Assembly: GCA_022792555.1 (NCBI GenBank)
Contig: JAAWBF010000086.1
Coordinates: 1 to 64,000 of the forward strand
DNA from: Oscillospiraceae bacterium
GTDB taxonomy: Bacteria > Bacillota > Clostridia > Oscillospirales > Oscillospiraceae
Direction of reading: 5' to 3'
Length of the DNA: 64,000 nucleotides
This document shows, piece by piece, positions 1 to 11,501 of this stretch; position 1 is the stretch's first letter; every line of letters begins with the position of its first letter. A model generated the notes under the pieces. It was not told the DNA's origin and did not search any database. It saw nothing but the letters and a program-made list of their open reading frames with translations. A program made the translations under genes and the position numbers.

Positions 1-1
1 C

Positions 2-1300
2 ATCTTCCTGGTAATTCTAGGTGCCATTGTGTGCCTGATGAACAAGGCGGGCGGCTCGGCTGCCTTTGGCCGGTGGGCAAAAAACAACATCAAATCCCGC
101 GTAGGGGTTCAGCTGGCTTCCGTCGTTCTGGGTTGTCTGATCTTCATTGACGACTACTTCAACTGCCTGACGGTGGGCAGCGTCATGCGGCCCATCACCG
201 ACAAGCACAACGTCTCCCGGGCCAAGCTGGCTTACCTGATTGACGCAACGGCTGCTCCAGTGTGCATCATCGCTCCCATTTCCTCCTGGGCCGCCGCTGT
301 GGCCGGCTTTGCGGAGGAAGGTCAGGGCCTGAACCTGTTTATCCGTGCCATTCCCTACAACTATTACGCACTGCTGACCATTGTGATGATGGTGGGGATG
401 GTGCTTTTAAAGGCGGAATTCGGCCCAATGGCGAAGTTTGAGCGCAACGCCATTGACAAGGGCGACCTCTTCTCCGGCTCCAACCCCTATGCTGCGATGA
501 CAGAGGAGGCGGACGAGAGCAAGGGCTCCGTCCTGGATCTGGTCCTCCCCATTGCGGTCCTGGTCATCTCCTGCGTGATTGGCATGATCTACTCCGGCGG
601 CTTCTTCTCCGGCGCCGGTTTTGTAGAGGCCTTTTCCAACTCCGACGCGTCTATCGGCCTGATGTTTGGCTCTGCCTTTGGCCTGATCTTTACCCTGATC
701 TACTACTTCATTCGCCGGGCGATGTCCTTTAAGGATATGATGGCCTGTATCCCAGAGGGCTTTAAGGCCATGGTCCCTGCGATTATGATCCTCACCTTCG
801 CCTGGTCCCTCAAGGGGATGACCGATTCCCTGGGCGCCAAGTTCTTTGTCCGTGATTTTGTGCGTACCTCGGCAACGGGCGTACAGATGCTTCTCCCCGT
901 CATTGTCTTTGTCATCGGCTGTCTGCTGGCCTTTGCCACCGGCACCAGCTGGGGAACCTTCGGCATCCTGATCCCAATTGTCCAGAACGTGTTCTCCATG
1001 GACAACCCCCTGGCCATCATCTGTATCTCCGCCTGCATGGCTGGTGCCGTCTGCGGCGACCACTGCTCCCCCATCTCGGATACCACGATTATGGCCTCCG
1101 CTGGCGCCCAGTGCGACCACGTCAACCATGTATCTACCCAATTGCCCTATGCCATCTCCTGTGCTATAATCTCTGGAATCTCCTACCTGGTGGCGGGCGC
1201 CCTGGCCAGCGCAGGTCTGCCCGGCATTATCGGTCTGCCTGTTGGAATTATTCTTATGCTGTGCTTCCTGATGGTGGTAAAAAACAAAAAGATGGCATAA
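2..1300 (+). CDS. Na+/H+ antiporter NhaC family protein (5' end outside window)
   Basis: Open frame runs from the window edge (IFLVILGAIVCLMNKAGG...). Multi-TM protein with NhaC-type motifs (GTSWGTFGILIPI, GDHCSPISDTTIMASAGAQCDH). Confidence 0.85.
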   Translation: MFLVILGAIVCLMNKAGGSAAFGRWAKNNIKSRVGVQLASVVLGCLIFIDDYFNCLTVGSVMRPITDKHNVSRAKLAYLIDATAAPVCIIAPISSWAAAVAGFAEEGQGLNLFIRAIPYNYYALLTIVMMVGMVLLKAEFGPMAKFERNAIDKGDLFSGSNPYAAMTEEADESKGSVLDLVLPIAVLVISCVIGMIYSGGFFSGAGFVEAFSNSDASIGLMFGSAFGLIFTLIYYFIRRAMSFKDMMACIPEGFKAMVPAIMILTFAWSLKGMTDSLGAKFFVRDFVRTSATGVQMLLPVIVFVIGCLLAFATGTSWGTFGILIPIVQNVFSMDNPLAIICISACMAGAVCGDHCSPISDTTIMASAGAQCDHVNHVSTQLPYAISCAIISGISYLVAGALASAGLPGIIGLPVGIILMLCFLMVVKNKKMA

Positions 1301-1351
1301 TTCAATCCAACAAAAAATCCCGCCATTGGGCGGCCTGACATAAGGAAGCCT

Positions 1352-1389
1352 GACACCCGCTGAAAAGAAGTTGTTTTTCAGCGGGTGTT
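1352..1389 (+). terminator. Hairpin downstream of nhaC-like gene (gacacccgctgaaaa/ttttcagcgggtgtt)
   Basis: Inverted repeat just after the CDS; a diverged copy lies at ~1551-1590. Confidence 0.5.
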
Positions 1390-1670
1390 CCTTATATCAT
1401 GATTTCGCCAACGAAGCTCGATTTATCGAAAATATGTTGTAATGTTAATTTGCGTTGCTTGCCGCAACGGGCTATTCTCTGTATGATAGCGAGGTATTTG
1501 AAACGCCTGTGAGCACACTGCTGCGGTCAGGGTAGCTCCCGTAAAGAAGCCAACACTCTCTGGAAAAAAGTTGCTTTTCAGAGGGCGTTGCTTTATAATG
1601 AGCTCATCGACAAATCGGCATTTGCCGAACCGATACAATAAAGTGTCATAGTGGGTTATACAATATAAAA

Positions 1671-1703
1671 GGGCAGGACAGACCGCTGCGGCCTGTCCTG
1701 CCC
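1671..1703. terminator. Hairpin gggcaggacag-accgctgcggc-ctgtcctgccc
   Basis: 11-bp perfect stem between convergent genes. Confidence 0.5.
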
Positions 1704-1829
1704 TTAACTTCTTTATAAAGCCTTACCCTCTGTCTTGTCCTTGATTTCTTTATGAAGGCTTACCCTTGGCGAGTTTTTTTGATCCATTGGGCCAGGCCCA
1801 ATGATGTACAACCGTTATAAATATAGACG

Positions 1830-2348
1830 TTAAAACGCATTGTAATGGACGCGCTCGTCAAAGGCTTTTCTGGGCTTGGGTGCGCCAGTCTCAGCGGGAA
1901 CGCCCAGGGGCAGAATGGTACGCACGGTCTTCCCCTCCGGGACATTTAAAATCCTGCGGATCTCGGTGTTGACCTTGTCCGCCTTGGTCATACCGTCCAT
2001 CCAGACTGTGGCATAACCCAGGGCTGTGGCAGCCAGGAGCATGTTCTCCGTTGCAGCGGCGTAATCCTCTATCTCGAAAGGCTGTCCGCTGGGGGTGATC
2101 AGATATTCAGAGAGGACCACCAAAATGACTGGGGCAGTCTGTGTGGCGGGTGTGGAGAGTACATGGGAGATTTGACGGCGCAGTTCCGGATCCGTTACCA
2201 CCACAAAGGAGGTGGTCTGACAGTTCATGCCGGAAGGTGCCTGGATCCCGGCCTGAAGAATTTTGCGGACATCCTCATCGGGGACAGGTTGATCAGTAAA
2301 GGGAGTGCGGTGGCTGTAGCGGCGGTTGATGACATCAAAAAATTCCAT
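1830..2348 (-). CDS. Nitroreductase family protein
   Basis: MEFFDVINRRYSHRTPFTDQPVPDEDVRKILQAGIQAPSGMNCQ is a nitroreductase N-terminal pattern. Confidence 0.9.
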   Translation of the reverse strand: MEFFDVINRRYSHRTPFTDQPVPDEDVRKILQAGIQAPSGMNCQTTSFVVVTDPELRRQISHVLSTPATQTAPVILVVLSEYLITPSGQPFEIEDYAAATENMLLAATALGYATVWMDGMTKADKVNTEIRRILNVPEGKTVRTILPLGVPAETGAPKPRKAFDERVHYNAF

Positions 2349-2413
2349 AAATACGGCCTCCTCTATAAAATTTTACAGAGATTTCCCTTCGTAAGCCTAC
2401 AGGACCAACGAAA

Positions 2414-2439
2414 GCCCTGCGCTGGGTACAGCGCAGGGC
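2414..2439 (-). terminator. Hairpin gccctgcgctg-ggta-cagcgcagggc downstream of rpsU
   Basis: 11-bp perfect stem, 15 bp past the rpsU stop. Confidence 0.5.
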
Positions 2440-2453
2440 CTGGTTGCAGGTAC

Positions 2454-2636
2454 TTAATAGAATTTCTTCTTATTTTTGCGGGCGGCCTCAGACTTTTTGC
2501 GGCGCTTGACGCTCGGGCTCTCATAATGCTCACGCTTGCGGACCTCGGCAAGAACACCCGACTTGGCACAGCTACGCTTAAAACGCTTGAGCGCGTTTTC
2601 CAAGGACTCACCGTCCTTTAAGCGGACTTCCGACAT
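2454..2636 (-). CDS. rpsU: 30S ribosomal protein S21
   Basis: [60 protein letters not shown]; start set at the internal Met of the 77-aa ORF. Confidence 0.95.
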   Translation of the reverse strand: MSEVRLKDGESLENALKRFKRSCAKSGVLAEVRKREHYESPSVKRRKKSEAARKNKKKFY

Positions 2637-2807
2637 TGACTTCCCCTCCCTCCGAAGTGGCAGGGAAACCCGCCACGAAAGGGCCACATAGATATGGCTT
2701 TAACAGTAATATTATATGCAATTGCCAGGTACTTGTCAAGAGGCGTTTTGGCATAGATCATGCGATCCTAATTTCCCTCTGGCCGCCCCTGCCGCCTGCT
2801 TTTTCAA

Positions 2808-5231
2808 TCAGCGGGGCTTGACAATCAGATTGACCAGCTTGTTTTTGACATGGATGACCTTGACGATCTCCTTGTCCGCGGTGAACTTCTGGACCCTGGA
2901 GTCCTGGAGGGCGGCGGCTACCACGGTGTCTTGGTCGCTGTCTATGGGCACTACGATGGTCCCCCGGAGCTTGCCGCCCACCTGGACCGCCATGTTGACC
3001 TCGGCGTCCACCGTCTTACTGGCGTCGTAGACAGGCCAGGGCTGACAGCAGGCCATGCCGCGCTCTGCAAAGCCCAGGTGCTCCCACAGCTCCTCGGTAA
3101 TATGGGGGGCAAAGGGGGAGAGCATGAGCAGCAGGGCGGCGTAATCTCCCTTAGAACAGCCATTGGCGTAAAAGTCGTTGACCAGGGCCATGAGGGCGGC
3201 AATGGCGGTGTTGAACTTCATAGCCTCGATGTCCTCGGAGACCTTTTTGATGGTCTTGTGGACCGCGCTCTCATTGGCGGGGGAGTAGTCCAGACTACTG
3301 GTACACGAATCGGCCAGGTTCCACACCCGGTCCAGGAAGCGTTTGCAGCCCTTGACGGCCTTGGCCGACCAGGCGGCAGCTTTCTCAAAGTCCCCGATGA
3401 ACATGATATACAGTCGCATGGTGTCCGCGCCGTACTCGGCCACCACGTCATTGGGATTGACTACGTTTCCTCTGGACTTGGACATCTTCTCGCCGCCCTC
3501 GCCCAGGATCATGCCGTGGCTAGTACGCTTGGCGTAGGGCTCCTTGGTGGGGACCAGACCGATGTCATAGAGGAATTTATGCCAGAAGCGGGAGTAGAGC
3601 AGGTGGAGGGTGGTGTGCTCCATACCACCGTTGTACCAGTCTACCGGGGACCAGTAGTCCAGGGCCTCTTTGCTGGCCAGAGCCTTATCGTTGTGGGGGT
3701 CCATATAGCGCAGGAAGTACCAGGAGGAGCCCGCCCATTGGGGCATGGTGTCCGTCTCACGCTTGGCAGGGCCATGGCAGTGGGGACAGGTGGTGGTTAC
3801 CCAGTCGGTCATGTGGGCCAGGGGGGATTCGCCGTTGTCGGTGGGCTCGTAGGACTTCACATCGGGGAGGAGCAGAGGGAGCTGATCCTCCGGCAGGGGG
3901 ACCCAGCCGCACTTCTCACACCAGACCATGGGGATGGGCTCTCCCCAGTACCGCTGGCGGGAGAACACCCAGTCCCGCAGCTTATAGTTGATCTGCTGAT
4001 GGCCGATGCCCTGGTCGGTAAGCCACTGGGTAATGGCCGGGATAGCCTGTTTGACAGTCATACCGTCCAAAAAGCCGGAGTTGACCATGATCCCTGTGTC
4101 ATCCTTGAGGGTGAAGGCCTCTTTCTCCACGTCGCCCCCCTGGACCACCTCAATGATGGGCAGGCCGAACTTTTTGGCAAAGGCCCAGTCGCGGGTATCG
4201 TGGGCGGGGACGGCCATAATCGCGCCGGTGCCGTAGGAGGCCAGGACGTAGTCCGAGATAAAGATGGGGATCTCGGTGTTGTTGACCGGGTTGACGGCAC
4301 GAACGCCCTTGAGCTCTACGCCGGTTTTCTCCTTGTCGGCGGCCAGCTCAGTGCGCTCAAAGTCGGATTTTTTCGCGGCCTCGGCCACATAGGCGTTTAC
4401 CTCGTCCAGGTTGGTGAGCTTGTCGGCCCACTGCTTGACAAAGGCGTGCTCCGGGGAGATGACCATATAAGTCGCGCCGAAGAGGGTGTCGGGCCGGGTG
4501 GTGTAAATCACAATGTCGTCCCCGGTGGTGGCTTTGAAGGTCACTTCCGCGCCGGTAGAGCGGCCGATCCAGTTTTTCTGCTGGATCTTGACCCGCTCAA
4601 TGAAGTCCAGATCGTCCAGATCGTCAATGAGCCGCTGGGCGTAGGCGGTAATTTTCAGCATCCACTGGCTCTTTTCCTTGCGGACCACCGGGGCGCCGCA
4701 GCGCTCGCATACCCCGTCTACTACCTCCTCATTGGCCAGGACGCATTTGCAGGAGGTACACCAGTTCACCGGCATGGTGGACTTGTAGGCCAGGCCCTTT
4801 TTCCACAGCTGGAGGAAAATCCACTGGGTCCACTTGTAATAATTGGGGTCAGTGGTGTTGATCACCCGATCCCAGTCGAAGGAGTAGCCCAGCATCTGGA
4901 GCTGTCGGGTGAAATTTTTAATGTTGTCACGGGTCACATCGGCGGGATGGATGTGGTTTTTAATGGCGTAGTTCTCGGTGGGCAGACCGAAGGCATCGTA
5001 ACCCATGGGAAAGAGGACATTGTAGCCGTCCATGCGCTTTTTCCGGGCTACTACATCCATGGCGGTGTAGGGCCGGGCGTGGCCCACATGCAGGCCCTGG
5101 CCCGACGGATAGGGGAACTCCACCAGACCGTAGAACTTGGGCTTATCCCCGCCGTTTTCACAGTGGAAGGTCTGCTCCTCCAGCCACTTTTTCTGCCATT
5201 TGGGTTCAATGGACGCAAAATCGTACTTCAA
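2808..5231 (-). CDS. leuS: Leucyl-tRNA synthetase
   Basis: 807 aa; class I motifs ([25 protein letters not shown]), CCPHC zinc motif and editing domain. Confidence 0.97.
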   Translation of the reverse strand: MKYDFASIEPKWQKKWLEEQTFHCENGGDKPKFYGLVEFPYPSGQGLHVGHARPYTAMDVVARKKRMDGYNVLFPMGYDAFGLPTENYAIKNHIHPADVTRDNIKNFTRQLQMLGYSFDWDRVINTTDPNYYKWTQWIFLQLWKKGLAYKSTMPVNWCTSCKCVLANEEVVDGVCERCGAPVVRKEKSQWMLKITAYAQRLIDDLDDLDFIERVKIQQKNWIGRSTGAEVTFKATTGDDIVIYTTRPDTLFGATYMVISPEHAFVKQWADKLTNLDEVNAYVAEAAKKSDFERTELAADKEKTGVELKGVRAVNPVNNTEIPIFISDYVLASYGTGAIMAVPAHDTRDWAFAKKFGLPIIEVVQGGDVEKEAFTLKDDTGIMVNSGFLDGMTVKQAIPAITQWLTDQGIGHQQINYKLRDWVFSRQRYWGEPIPMVWCEKCGWVPLPEDQLPLLLPDVKSYEPTDNGESPLAHMTDWVTTTCPHCHGPAKRETDTMPQWAGSSWYFLRYMDPHNDKALASKEALDYWSPVDWYNGGMEHTTLHLLYSRFWHKFLYDIGLVPTKEPYAKRTSHGMILGEGGEKMSKSRGNVVNPNDVVAEYGADTMRLYIMFIGDFEKAAAWSAKAVKGCKRFLDRVWNLADSCTSSLDYSPANESAVHKTIKKVSEDIEAMKFNTAIAALMALVNDFYANGCSKGDYAALLLMLSPFAPHITEELWEHLGFAERGMACCQPWPVYDASKTVDAEVNMAVQVGGKLRGTIVVPIDSDQDTVVAAALQDSRVQKFTADKEIVKVIHVKNKLVNLIVKPR

Positions 5232-5486
5232 TTCTTACACTTCCTTCATGCTCCCGGCGGAGCGGATGAATCCGCGCCTCCCGGCGCGCCGCAGGACGCG
5301 CATTGAAACGCTCCGCCTTAAAATCTCCACTATTATACTGGAAGTAGTGCCAAATTGCAAGGATATTGAATGAGAAACAAAGTAGTCTAGAATTGCAAGT
5401 CTAATTTTTTGAGTTGCATAATCTCTTGGACTTTGCAGAAAGACACAGCTGCTTTTCGGTTTTTAATGCAATTTTTTATTTTGTAC

Positions 5487-5515
5487 TTGCATATACAGGC
5501 GCTGTGCATTATAAT
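5487..5515 (+). promoter_or_regulatory. SigmaA promoter TTGCAT-17-TATAAT upstream of gdhA
   Basis: Near-consensus boxes with 17-bp spacer, ~140 bp before gdhA. Confidence 0.6.
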
Positions 5516-5599
5516 AAAGCATTATTTGCAGGGCCGCTTACAGTGGTCTTACTGATTCAGGCGTCTGCGCGGGAGTTCCCCTCACCGCGTTCAGAATAG

Positions 5600-7006
<1,407 letters not shown>

Positions 7007-7033
7007 GCACACATCCATCTGGTGAAACACGAA

Positions 7034-7075
7034 ACCCTCCCATCACGCGGCGGCGTGGTGGGAGGGTAACTTTTT
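7034..7075 (+). terminator. Rho-independent terminator of gdhA
   Basis: ccctcccatcacgc-ggcg-gcgtggtgggaggg followed by taacttttt. Confidence 0.8.
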
Positions 7076-7098
7076 AGGGTGGATGAGGGGGATGCGAT

Positions 7099-7974
7099 CT
7101 ACTGGTTCAAAAGGAAAAAGAGCGGTTCCCCGTATTCTTCCACGCCATAGCTGCGGATGAGTTCGACGGCTTTCTCACTCTGCATCCAGGCGATAAAGGT
7201 ATTGGCGCCGTCAAAGTTGGTATCGGGCCACTTTTCGGGGGAGATGGCCAGCATGGAGTAGGTATTTTTCAGCTCGTCAGACTCCTCCAGCAGGAGCTTG
7301 AGGGTATCCCGCTGTTCGTGGGCCAGATAAGTCCCCTTGTCGGTGAGGCAGTAGGCCTGCTGCTGGCTGGCCAGGTTCAGACAGGCCCCCATCCCCTGCC
7401 CGGCGCTGATGTACCAGGTGTCCACAGCGGGGTCAGGGGCCAGGCCGGCGGCCTCCCAGATCTTAGTTTCGGCCTTGTGGGTCCCGGACTCGTCCCCACG
7501 GGAGATAAAGGGACTGCCGCTGGCGGCGATAGCCTGAAACGCCTGTGTGGCGTTGGCGGCAGAGGCGATCCCCGCCGGGTCGTCCGCTGGGCCGACAATC
7601 ACAAAGAAGTTGTACAGAAAGGGGACCCGTTCAGTGGCGTATCCCTCACCGATGAAGGCCTCCTCGGAGGCCTTGGCGTGGACCAAGAGACAGTCGGCGT
7701 CCCCGGTACGGCCCTTCTCAATGGCCGCGCCCGTCCCGGCGGAGGTGATCTCCAGTTGGTAACCGGTGTCCGCTTCAAAATAGGGCTGGAGGTAGGGCAG
7801 CAGGCCGGAGTCGTTGACCGAGGTGGTGGTAGACAGCCGGATCACCGGGTTATCTGAAACGGATATACCGGCAGAGGGAACCGGTGCGGTGGATGGAGCC
7901 GGCGTGGCAGCATTACAGGCAGAGAGTAGCATCAATAGGACAAGAGTGGACAGAATACCAATACGACGTTTCAT
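7099..7974 (-). CDS. TupA-like tungstate/molybdate ABC transporter substrate-binding lipoprotein
   Basis: Lipobox LLSAC; RLSTTTSVNDSGLLPYLQPYFEADTGYQLEITSAGTGAAIEKGRTGDADCLLVH. Start at MKRRIGIL. Confidence 0.8.
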   Translation of the reverse strand: MKRRIGILSTLVLLMLLSACNAATPAPSTAPVPSAGISVSDNPVIRLSTTTSVNDSGLLPYLQPYFEADTGYQLEITSAGTGAAIEKGRTGDADCLLVHAKASEEAFIGEGYATERVPFLYNFFVIVGPADDPAGIASAANATQAFQAIAASGSPFISRGDESGTHKAETKIWEAAGLAPDPAVDTWYISAGQGMGACLNLASQQQAYCLTDKGTYLAHEQRDTLKLLLEESDELKNTYSMLAISPEKWPDTNFDGANTFIAWMQSEKAVELIRSYGVEEYGEPLFFLLNQ

Positions 7975-8029
7975 AAGACGTTTTCCTTTCTGTTTTGAAT
8001 GATCTCTCTCGATCCGCTCTATGGCCACC

Positions 8030-8860
8030 CTATCGGATGGACTCCTTTGGGATCAGCTGATAGTCGAACATCACCTCGGAGTGATTGTCTAAAACCAGCT
8101 GCATCTGCGTGGTTTCTCCGGTCTGCCGATCTACGGCCCGTTTATAAATCTGAGAAACTCTGTAATACTTGTCCCCTTCCTTATGGAAATGGTGGTTTTC
8201 CTCTACCAGCTCAAAGAACTGAGGGAATTGATATTCACTGCGCAGCTCACCGTACAGCGTCTCCTCATCACACCACACGAGCAGCTGAACATCTTGATCG
8301 GTATTGTTCCGAAATCTGTAGTCGATGTAATTATAGCTGACAGAGGTCCCAGAGCTGAAGGGGATTCGCTCCCCATGGTCTGGAGCCAGCGCGTCAGAGT
8401 GGCTGTGAAACTCCACCACCTCCAGCGGGCTGTGCAGCACCAGGCGGTGGATGACGTTGGACAGGTTGCACAGGCCGCCTCCAATACCGGGCTGAAGATG
8501 GCCGTACCGCAGAATTCGGCCGTCCTTATAGCCCTTTTCTGGCGTGGTTTTCCCTACCATTCTCCAAAAGGAGAAGAGCTCCCCTGGATGGATGACAATC
8601 CCGGTGATGGCGCTGCACGCCAGCCTGATATTCACCGCTTTATTCTCCTGGAGCCTGATGTCAATCCCCTTGGCCCGCTTGATCAGAGGCAGGTTCTGCT
8701 TGGACACCACGTTTGGTAGCCTGCCCTCCTGCCTTTGTCCGGCGAATACCGCCTCACTGCGCAGGTCCTGGAACTTCCGTTTTATGACCTCCTTTTGGGT
8801 GGAAAGCGCAAAGAACAGGGGACTCATTTCACAAAAAAGCCTTCGTTTCTTCTGTGCCAT
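8030..8860 (-). CDS. VanW family protein
   Basis: HPGELFSFWRMVGKTTPEKGYKDGRI...GIGGGLCNLSNVIHRLVLHSPLEVVEFHSHS is a VanW core. Start set at MAQKKRR. Confidence 0.85.
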   Translation of the reverse strand: MAQKKRRLFCEMSPLFFALSTQKEVIKRKFQDLRSEAVFAGQRQEGRLPNVVSKQNLPLIKRAKGIDIRLQENKAVNIRLACSAITGIVIHPGELFSFWRMVGKTTPEKGYKDGRILRYGHLQPGIGGGLCNLSNVIHRLVLHSPLEVVEFHSHSDALAPDHGERIPFSSGTSVSYNYIDYRFRNNTDQDVQLLVWCDEETLYGELRSEYQFPQFFELVEENHHFHKEGDKYYRVSQIYKRAVDRQTGETTQMQLVLDNHSEVMFDYQLIPKESIR

Positions 8861-9117
8861 TGTGCTGATCAACCTCATCTCTCGTGGGACGGCGGTCCTC
8901 AAAGCTATTGATGCTGTCTGAGCATGTCGAAAAAGTGCTTGCCACTTTTTCGAGTCAAGCTGCGGCCCAACTGCGCGCACACACTGTCCGCCTTTGGCGG
9001 ACAGAACGTACACTTGTGGGCCAAGATATGTTTTCTCCGACGTACAGCCGCCGGAGAAAACGAATTTGACTTGTTTCGCGCCTGCGGGCGCGAACTCTGC
9101 GAGGCTTTTTTCGACAG

Positions 9118-9182
9118 TCTTGTCTCCGCCCCGGAGGGGGGAGACAAGGAAAAGCCCTATTGCGATTTCTGAGAATTGCTAT
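9118..9182. repeat. Right half of MITE-like repeat (copy A)
   Basis: ttgtctccgcccc..gagacaaggaaaagccctattgcgatttctgagaattgctat, shared with 56309-56398 and 10507-10599. Confidence 0.6.
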
Positions 9183-9711
9183 GGGACACTTCGATCTCTC
9201 CCAGCCGGTTGTAATAGGAGGGACTGTGCCGGTAAAAATACAGAATGATACGCTCCAGCTGTCTGCGCTTTCCCAGCTTGGTCTCGTGGTCCAGGCGGAT
9301 GAATGGAACCAGAATACTGGCGAGCCCGCTTCGGTTTGCCCCCAGAATGTCGGTAAAAATCTGGTCCCCGATGCATAGGACCTCTTTTGGTTCCAGTTCC
9401 ATCAAGGCCATCGCCTTCCGATAGCCCCCCGGTTTTGGTTTGTCCGCCCCGCAGAGATACAGCGTGTCAATGTGTTTGATAAACCGCTTAACCCGTTCCT
9501 CGGAGTTGTTTGTCAGCAGGAGAGTTTTCAGGCCAATATGGTGCAGAAAACGGAACAGGTCGTCAACTTCTGCGGTAGAATCGTCTCCATGATGGACCAA
9601 TGTATTGTCAATGTCGAACAAGATCCCCCGGAAGCCCATCCTGTACAGCTTTCTGTAGTCAATGGAAAAGACGCTGCCAGCACAGGCATAGGGATAGAGG
9701 AAATGAAGCAT
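9157..9711 (-). CDS. YqeG family HAD IIIA-type phosphatase
   Basis: GIRGILFDIDNTLVHHG-type motif (FRGILFDIDNTLVHHGDDST) and KPKPGGYRKAM...GDQIFTDILGANRSG. Confidence 0.9.
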   Translation of the reverse strand: MLHFLYPYACAGSVFSIDYRKLYRMGFRGILFDIDNTLVHHGDDSTAEVDDLFRFLHHIGLKTLLLTNNSEERVKRFIKHIDTLYLCGADKPKPGGYRKAMALMELEPKEVLCIGDQIFTDILGANRSGLASILVPFIRLDHETKLGKRRQLERIILYFYRHSPSYYNRLGEIEVSHSNSQKSQ

Positions 9712-9777
9712 CTAGCGCCCCGCCTTTCCAAAACAAAGCTGTCCCTTCTCTCCCGCCATGGCGGCGAGAAATGGGTC

Positions 9778-10452
9778 CTAACGTCTCATGTACGCCCATA
9801 CCCTGTCAATCTGTTCCCGGAAGCCGACACCGAACTTCTGTTCAAAGAAAGCGCCCCCGATGGTAAAGGCCCAAGGGGCGGTCTGTTTGAGCGCGTCGAG
9901 CCTGGAATAGCTGTCCACGCTTCCCGCAATACAGACCGGTCCAGGGGTCTGTGACACGACCACCCGGTTCAGCGCCGCCGCGTCCCCTGTATACCGATAG
10001 CCCAGCAGATCGACTCCATAGGCGCCCTTTTCCAGACAGCGGGCCGCCTCCGCCAGGATGCTGTCAACCGTTCCCTCTAACACAGAGGGGCGCCCTGTAA
10101 TGGTCCCGACAAAGGGCATATAATTGAGTGTGTGGTTTTTGCAAAATTTATTGACAGAGTCAAAAAACACCGTACCCATCAGGAGGTCACAGCCGCAGTC
10201 TGCCGCCCGTTTGGCGCCTGCGAGACAGGCCTCCTCCGTATAGGCCACCACTTCAAGGGCTGTCTTTTTTCCGCAGTCCCGCATGTAGGCATACAGCCGC
10301 TTCATCTCCTGGGGCGGGAGGGGTTCTTCCTTCATCCCCCAGAATTCCGCCTGGGCGTCTTTGGCCTGCTCAAAAATTTCAAAGGCATTCTCTACCGTTT
10401 TATCATGGTGTGTCAACATCACAATGAGTTTAGGCACGTCCATCCAAATCAC
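9778..10452 (-). CDS. TIM-barrel-like conserved hypothetical protein
   Basis: 224 aa intact ORF with alternating beta/alpha pattern; no confident family assignment. Confidence 0.5.
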   Translation of the reverse strand: MIWMDVPKLIVMLTHHDKTVENAFEIFEQAKDAQAEFWGMKEEPLPPQEMKRLYAYMRDCGKKTALEVVAYTEEACLAGAKRAADCGCDLLMGTVFFDSVNKFCKNHTLNYMPFVGTITGRPSVLEGTVDSILAEAARCLEKGAYGVDLLGYRYTGDAAALNRVVVSQTPGPVCIAGSVDSYSRLDALKQTAPWAFTIGGAFFEQKFGVGFREQIDRVWAYMRR

Positions 10453-10506
10453 GCCTCTTCCCTGTCACCAGCGGGCAGAATCGCCCCTTTGTTATACTGC
10501 ATCATT

Positions 10507-10599
10507 ATAGAACAGTTCTCAAAATTGCCAGTACTGTTTCCACCCTAGAAGAGGGCGAAGATAAGTAAAAATTCTATTGTGATTTCTGAGGACTGCTAT
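10507..10599. repeat. MITE-like repeat, copy B
   Basis: Terminal inverted repeats atagaacagttctcaaaattgc / gtgatttctgaggactgctat, ~93 bp, no ORF. Confidence 0.6.
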
Positions 10600-10792
10600 A
10601 AATAGAGTATCATTATATGCTAAAACTAGCAAGCACTTTTTGTGCGGGCGTGTCCGCTACGAAGCTCTATTTGCGTGTTTCCTCCGCCTCCGGCGGGGGA
10701 AACACAGAGAAAAACGCGGTGCTTGGGACACTGCCTTTTGTGCGGCTAGGCGGAAGAAAAAGCGGCAATATAATAGACAGCTGTAGGGTATC

Positions 10793-10821
10793 TTGACATC
10801 TGTCCTGTTCTGTGGTATCCT
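10793..10821 (+). promoter_or_regulatory. SigmaA promoter TTGACA-17-TATCCT
   Basis: Consensus -35 and near-consensus -10 with 17-bp spacer ahead of the TetR gene. Confidence 0.6.
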
Positions 10822-10883
10822 GATGCTGGCTATTTCCCCATGCTGAGGGATATCACGTTGACCTACAGACGGGAGGCGACTTT

Positions 10884-11501
10884 GTGAAAAAGTGCATACC
10901 AGAGGCAATAGAGGGAGATCTGCGGCAGCAGCGCACCCGAAAGCAGCTCATGACGGCGCTGCTGTCATGGCTGGAGGAGCGGCCCTTTCATGAGATCTCA
11001 GTGGTGGATATCTGCCGGCGGGCTATGGTCCACCGCACGACCTTTTATGCCCATTTTGACAGTAAGCAGGAGCTGCTACGCTACGCCGTCACCCAGCTTC
11101 AGTGCTCCCTGGAGGAGGCCTGCTGTGTGGGACGGACCTTCGCCACCCCCCACGAGTTCTATATGGCGCTGGCGGGACAGGTGCTCACCTTTATGCGGGA
11201 GCATCAGGCCCTTTACCGGACAGGGGCGGCAGGGTGCAATGGAATTGATTTGCAGATGCTGGAGACCCTGGTAGCAGGTGAGCTGGAGCAGCGGCTGAAA
11301 AAAACCGGTCTATGGGCGGACAATCCTGACCTGTACCCCCAGGTAGCCGCTCACTTTTACGCCGGTGCAATCCTCTCGCTGGTCCGGTGGTGGCTGGATC
11401 AGGAGATGCCGGTGCCGGAGGAGGTGCTCCTGCGCCATCTGGAAAAGCTGATTCCCCGGCTGGACTGGGGGAGGGAAGGAGTGGAGTCCGCCTGTGACTG
11501 A
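10884..11501 (+). CDS. TetR/AcrR family transcriptional regulator
   Basis: RTRKQLMTALLSWLEERPFHEISVVDICRRAMVHRTTFYAHFDSKQELL HTH. Confidence 0.9.
   Translation: MKKCIPEAIEGDLRQQRTRKQLMTALLSWLEERPFHEISVVDICRRAMVHRTTFYAHFDSKQELLRYAVTQLQCSLEEACCVGRTFATPHEFYMALAGQVLTFMREHQALYRTGAAGCNGIDLQMLETLVAGELEQRLKKTGLWADNPDLYPQVAAHFYAGAILSLVRWWLDQEMPVPEEVLLRHLEKLIPRLDWGREGVESACD

Noticed and set aside
2850-5306. 818-aa + strand ORF
   Set aside because: Antisense to leuS; low-complexity G/V/H-rich translation typical of the reverse strand of a high-GC gene.
5232-5345. T-box riboswitch upstream of leuS
   Set aside because: No T-box core (TGGnACCGCG-like) or specifier stem could be read; only GC-rich hairpins.
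8905-9248. ORFs across the hairpin block between vanW-like and yqeG-like genes
   Set aside because: Overlapping ORFs on both strands through hairpins and repeats; no RBS or domain support.
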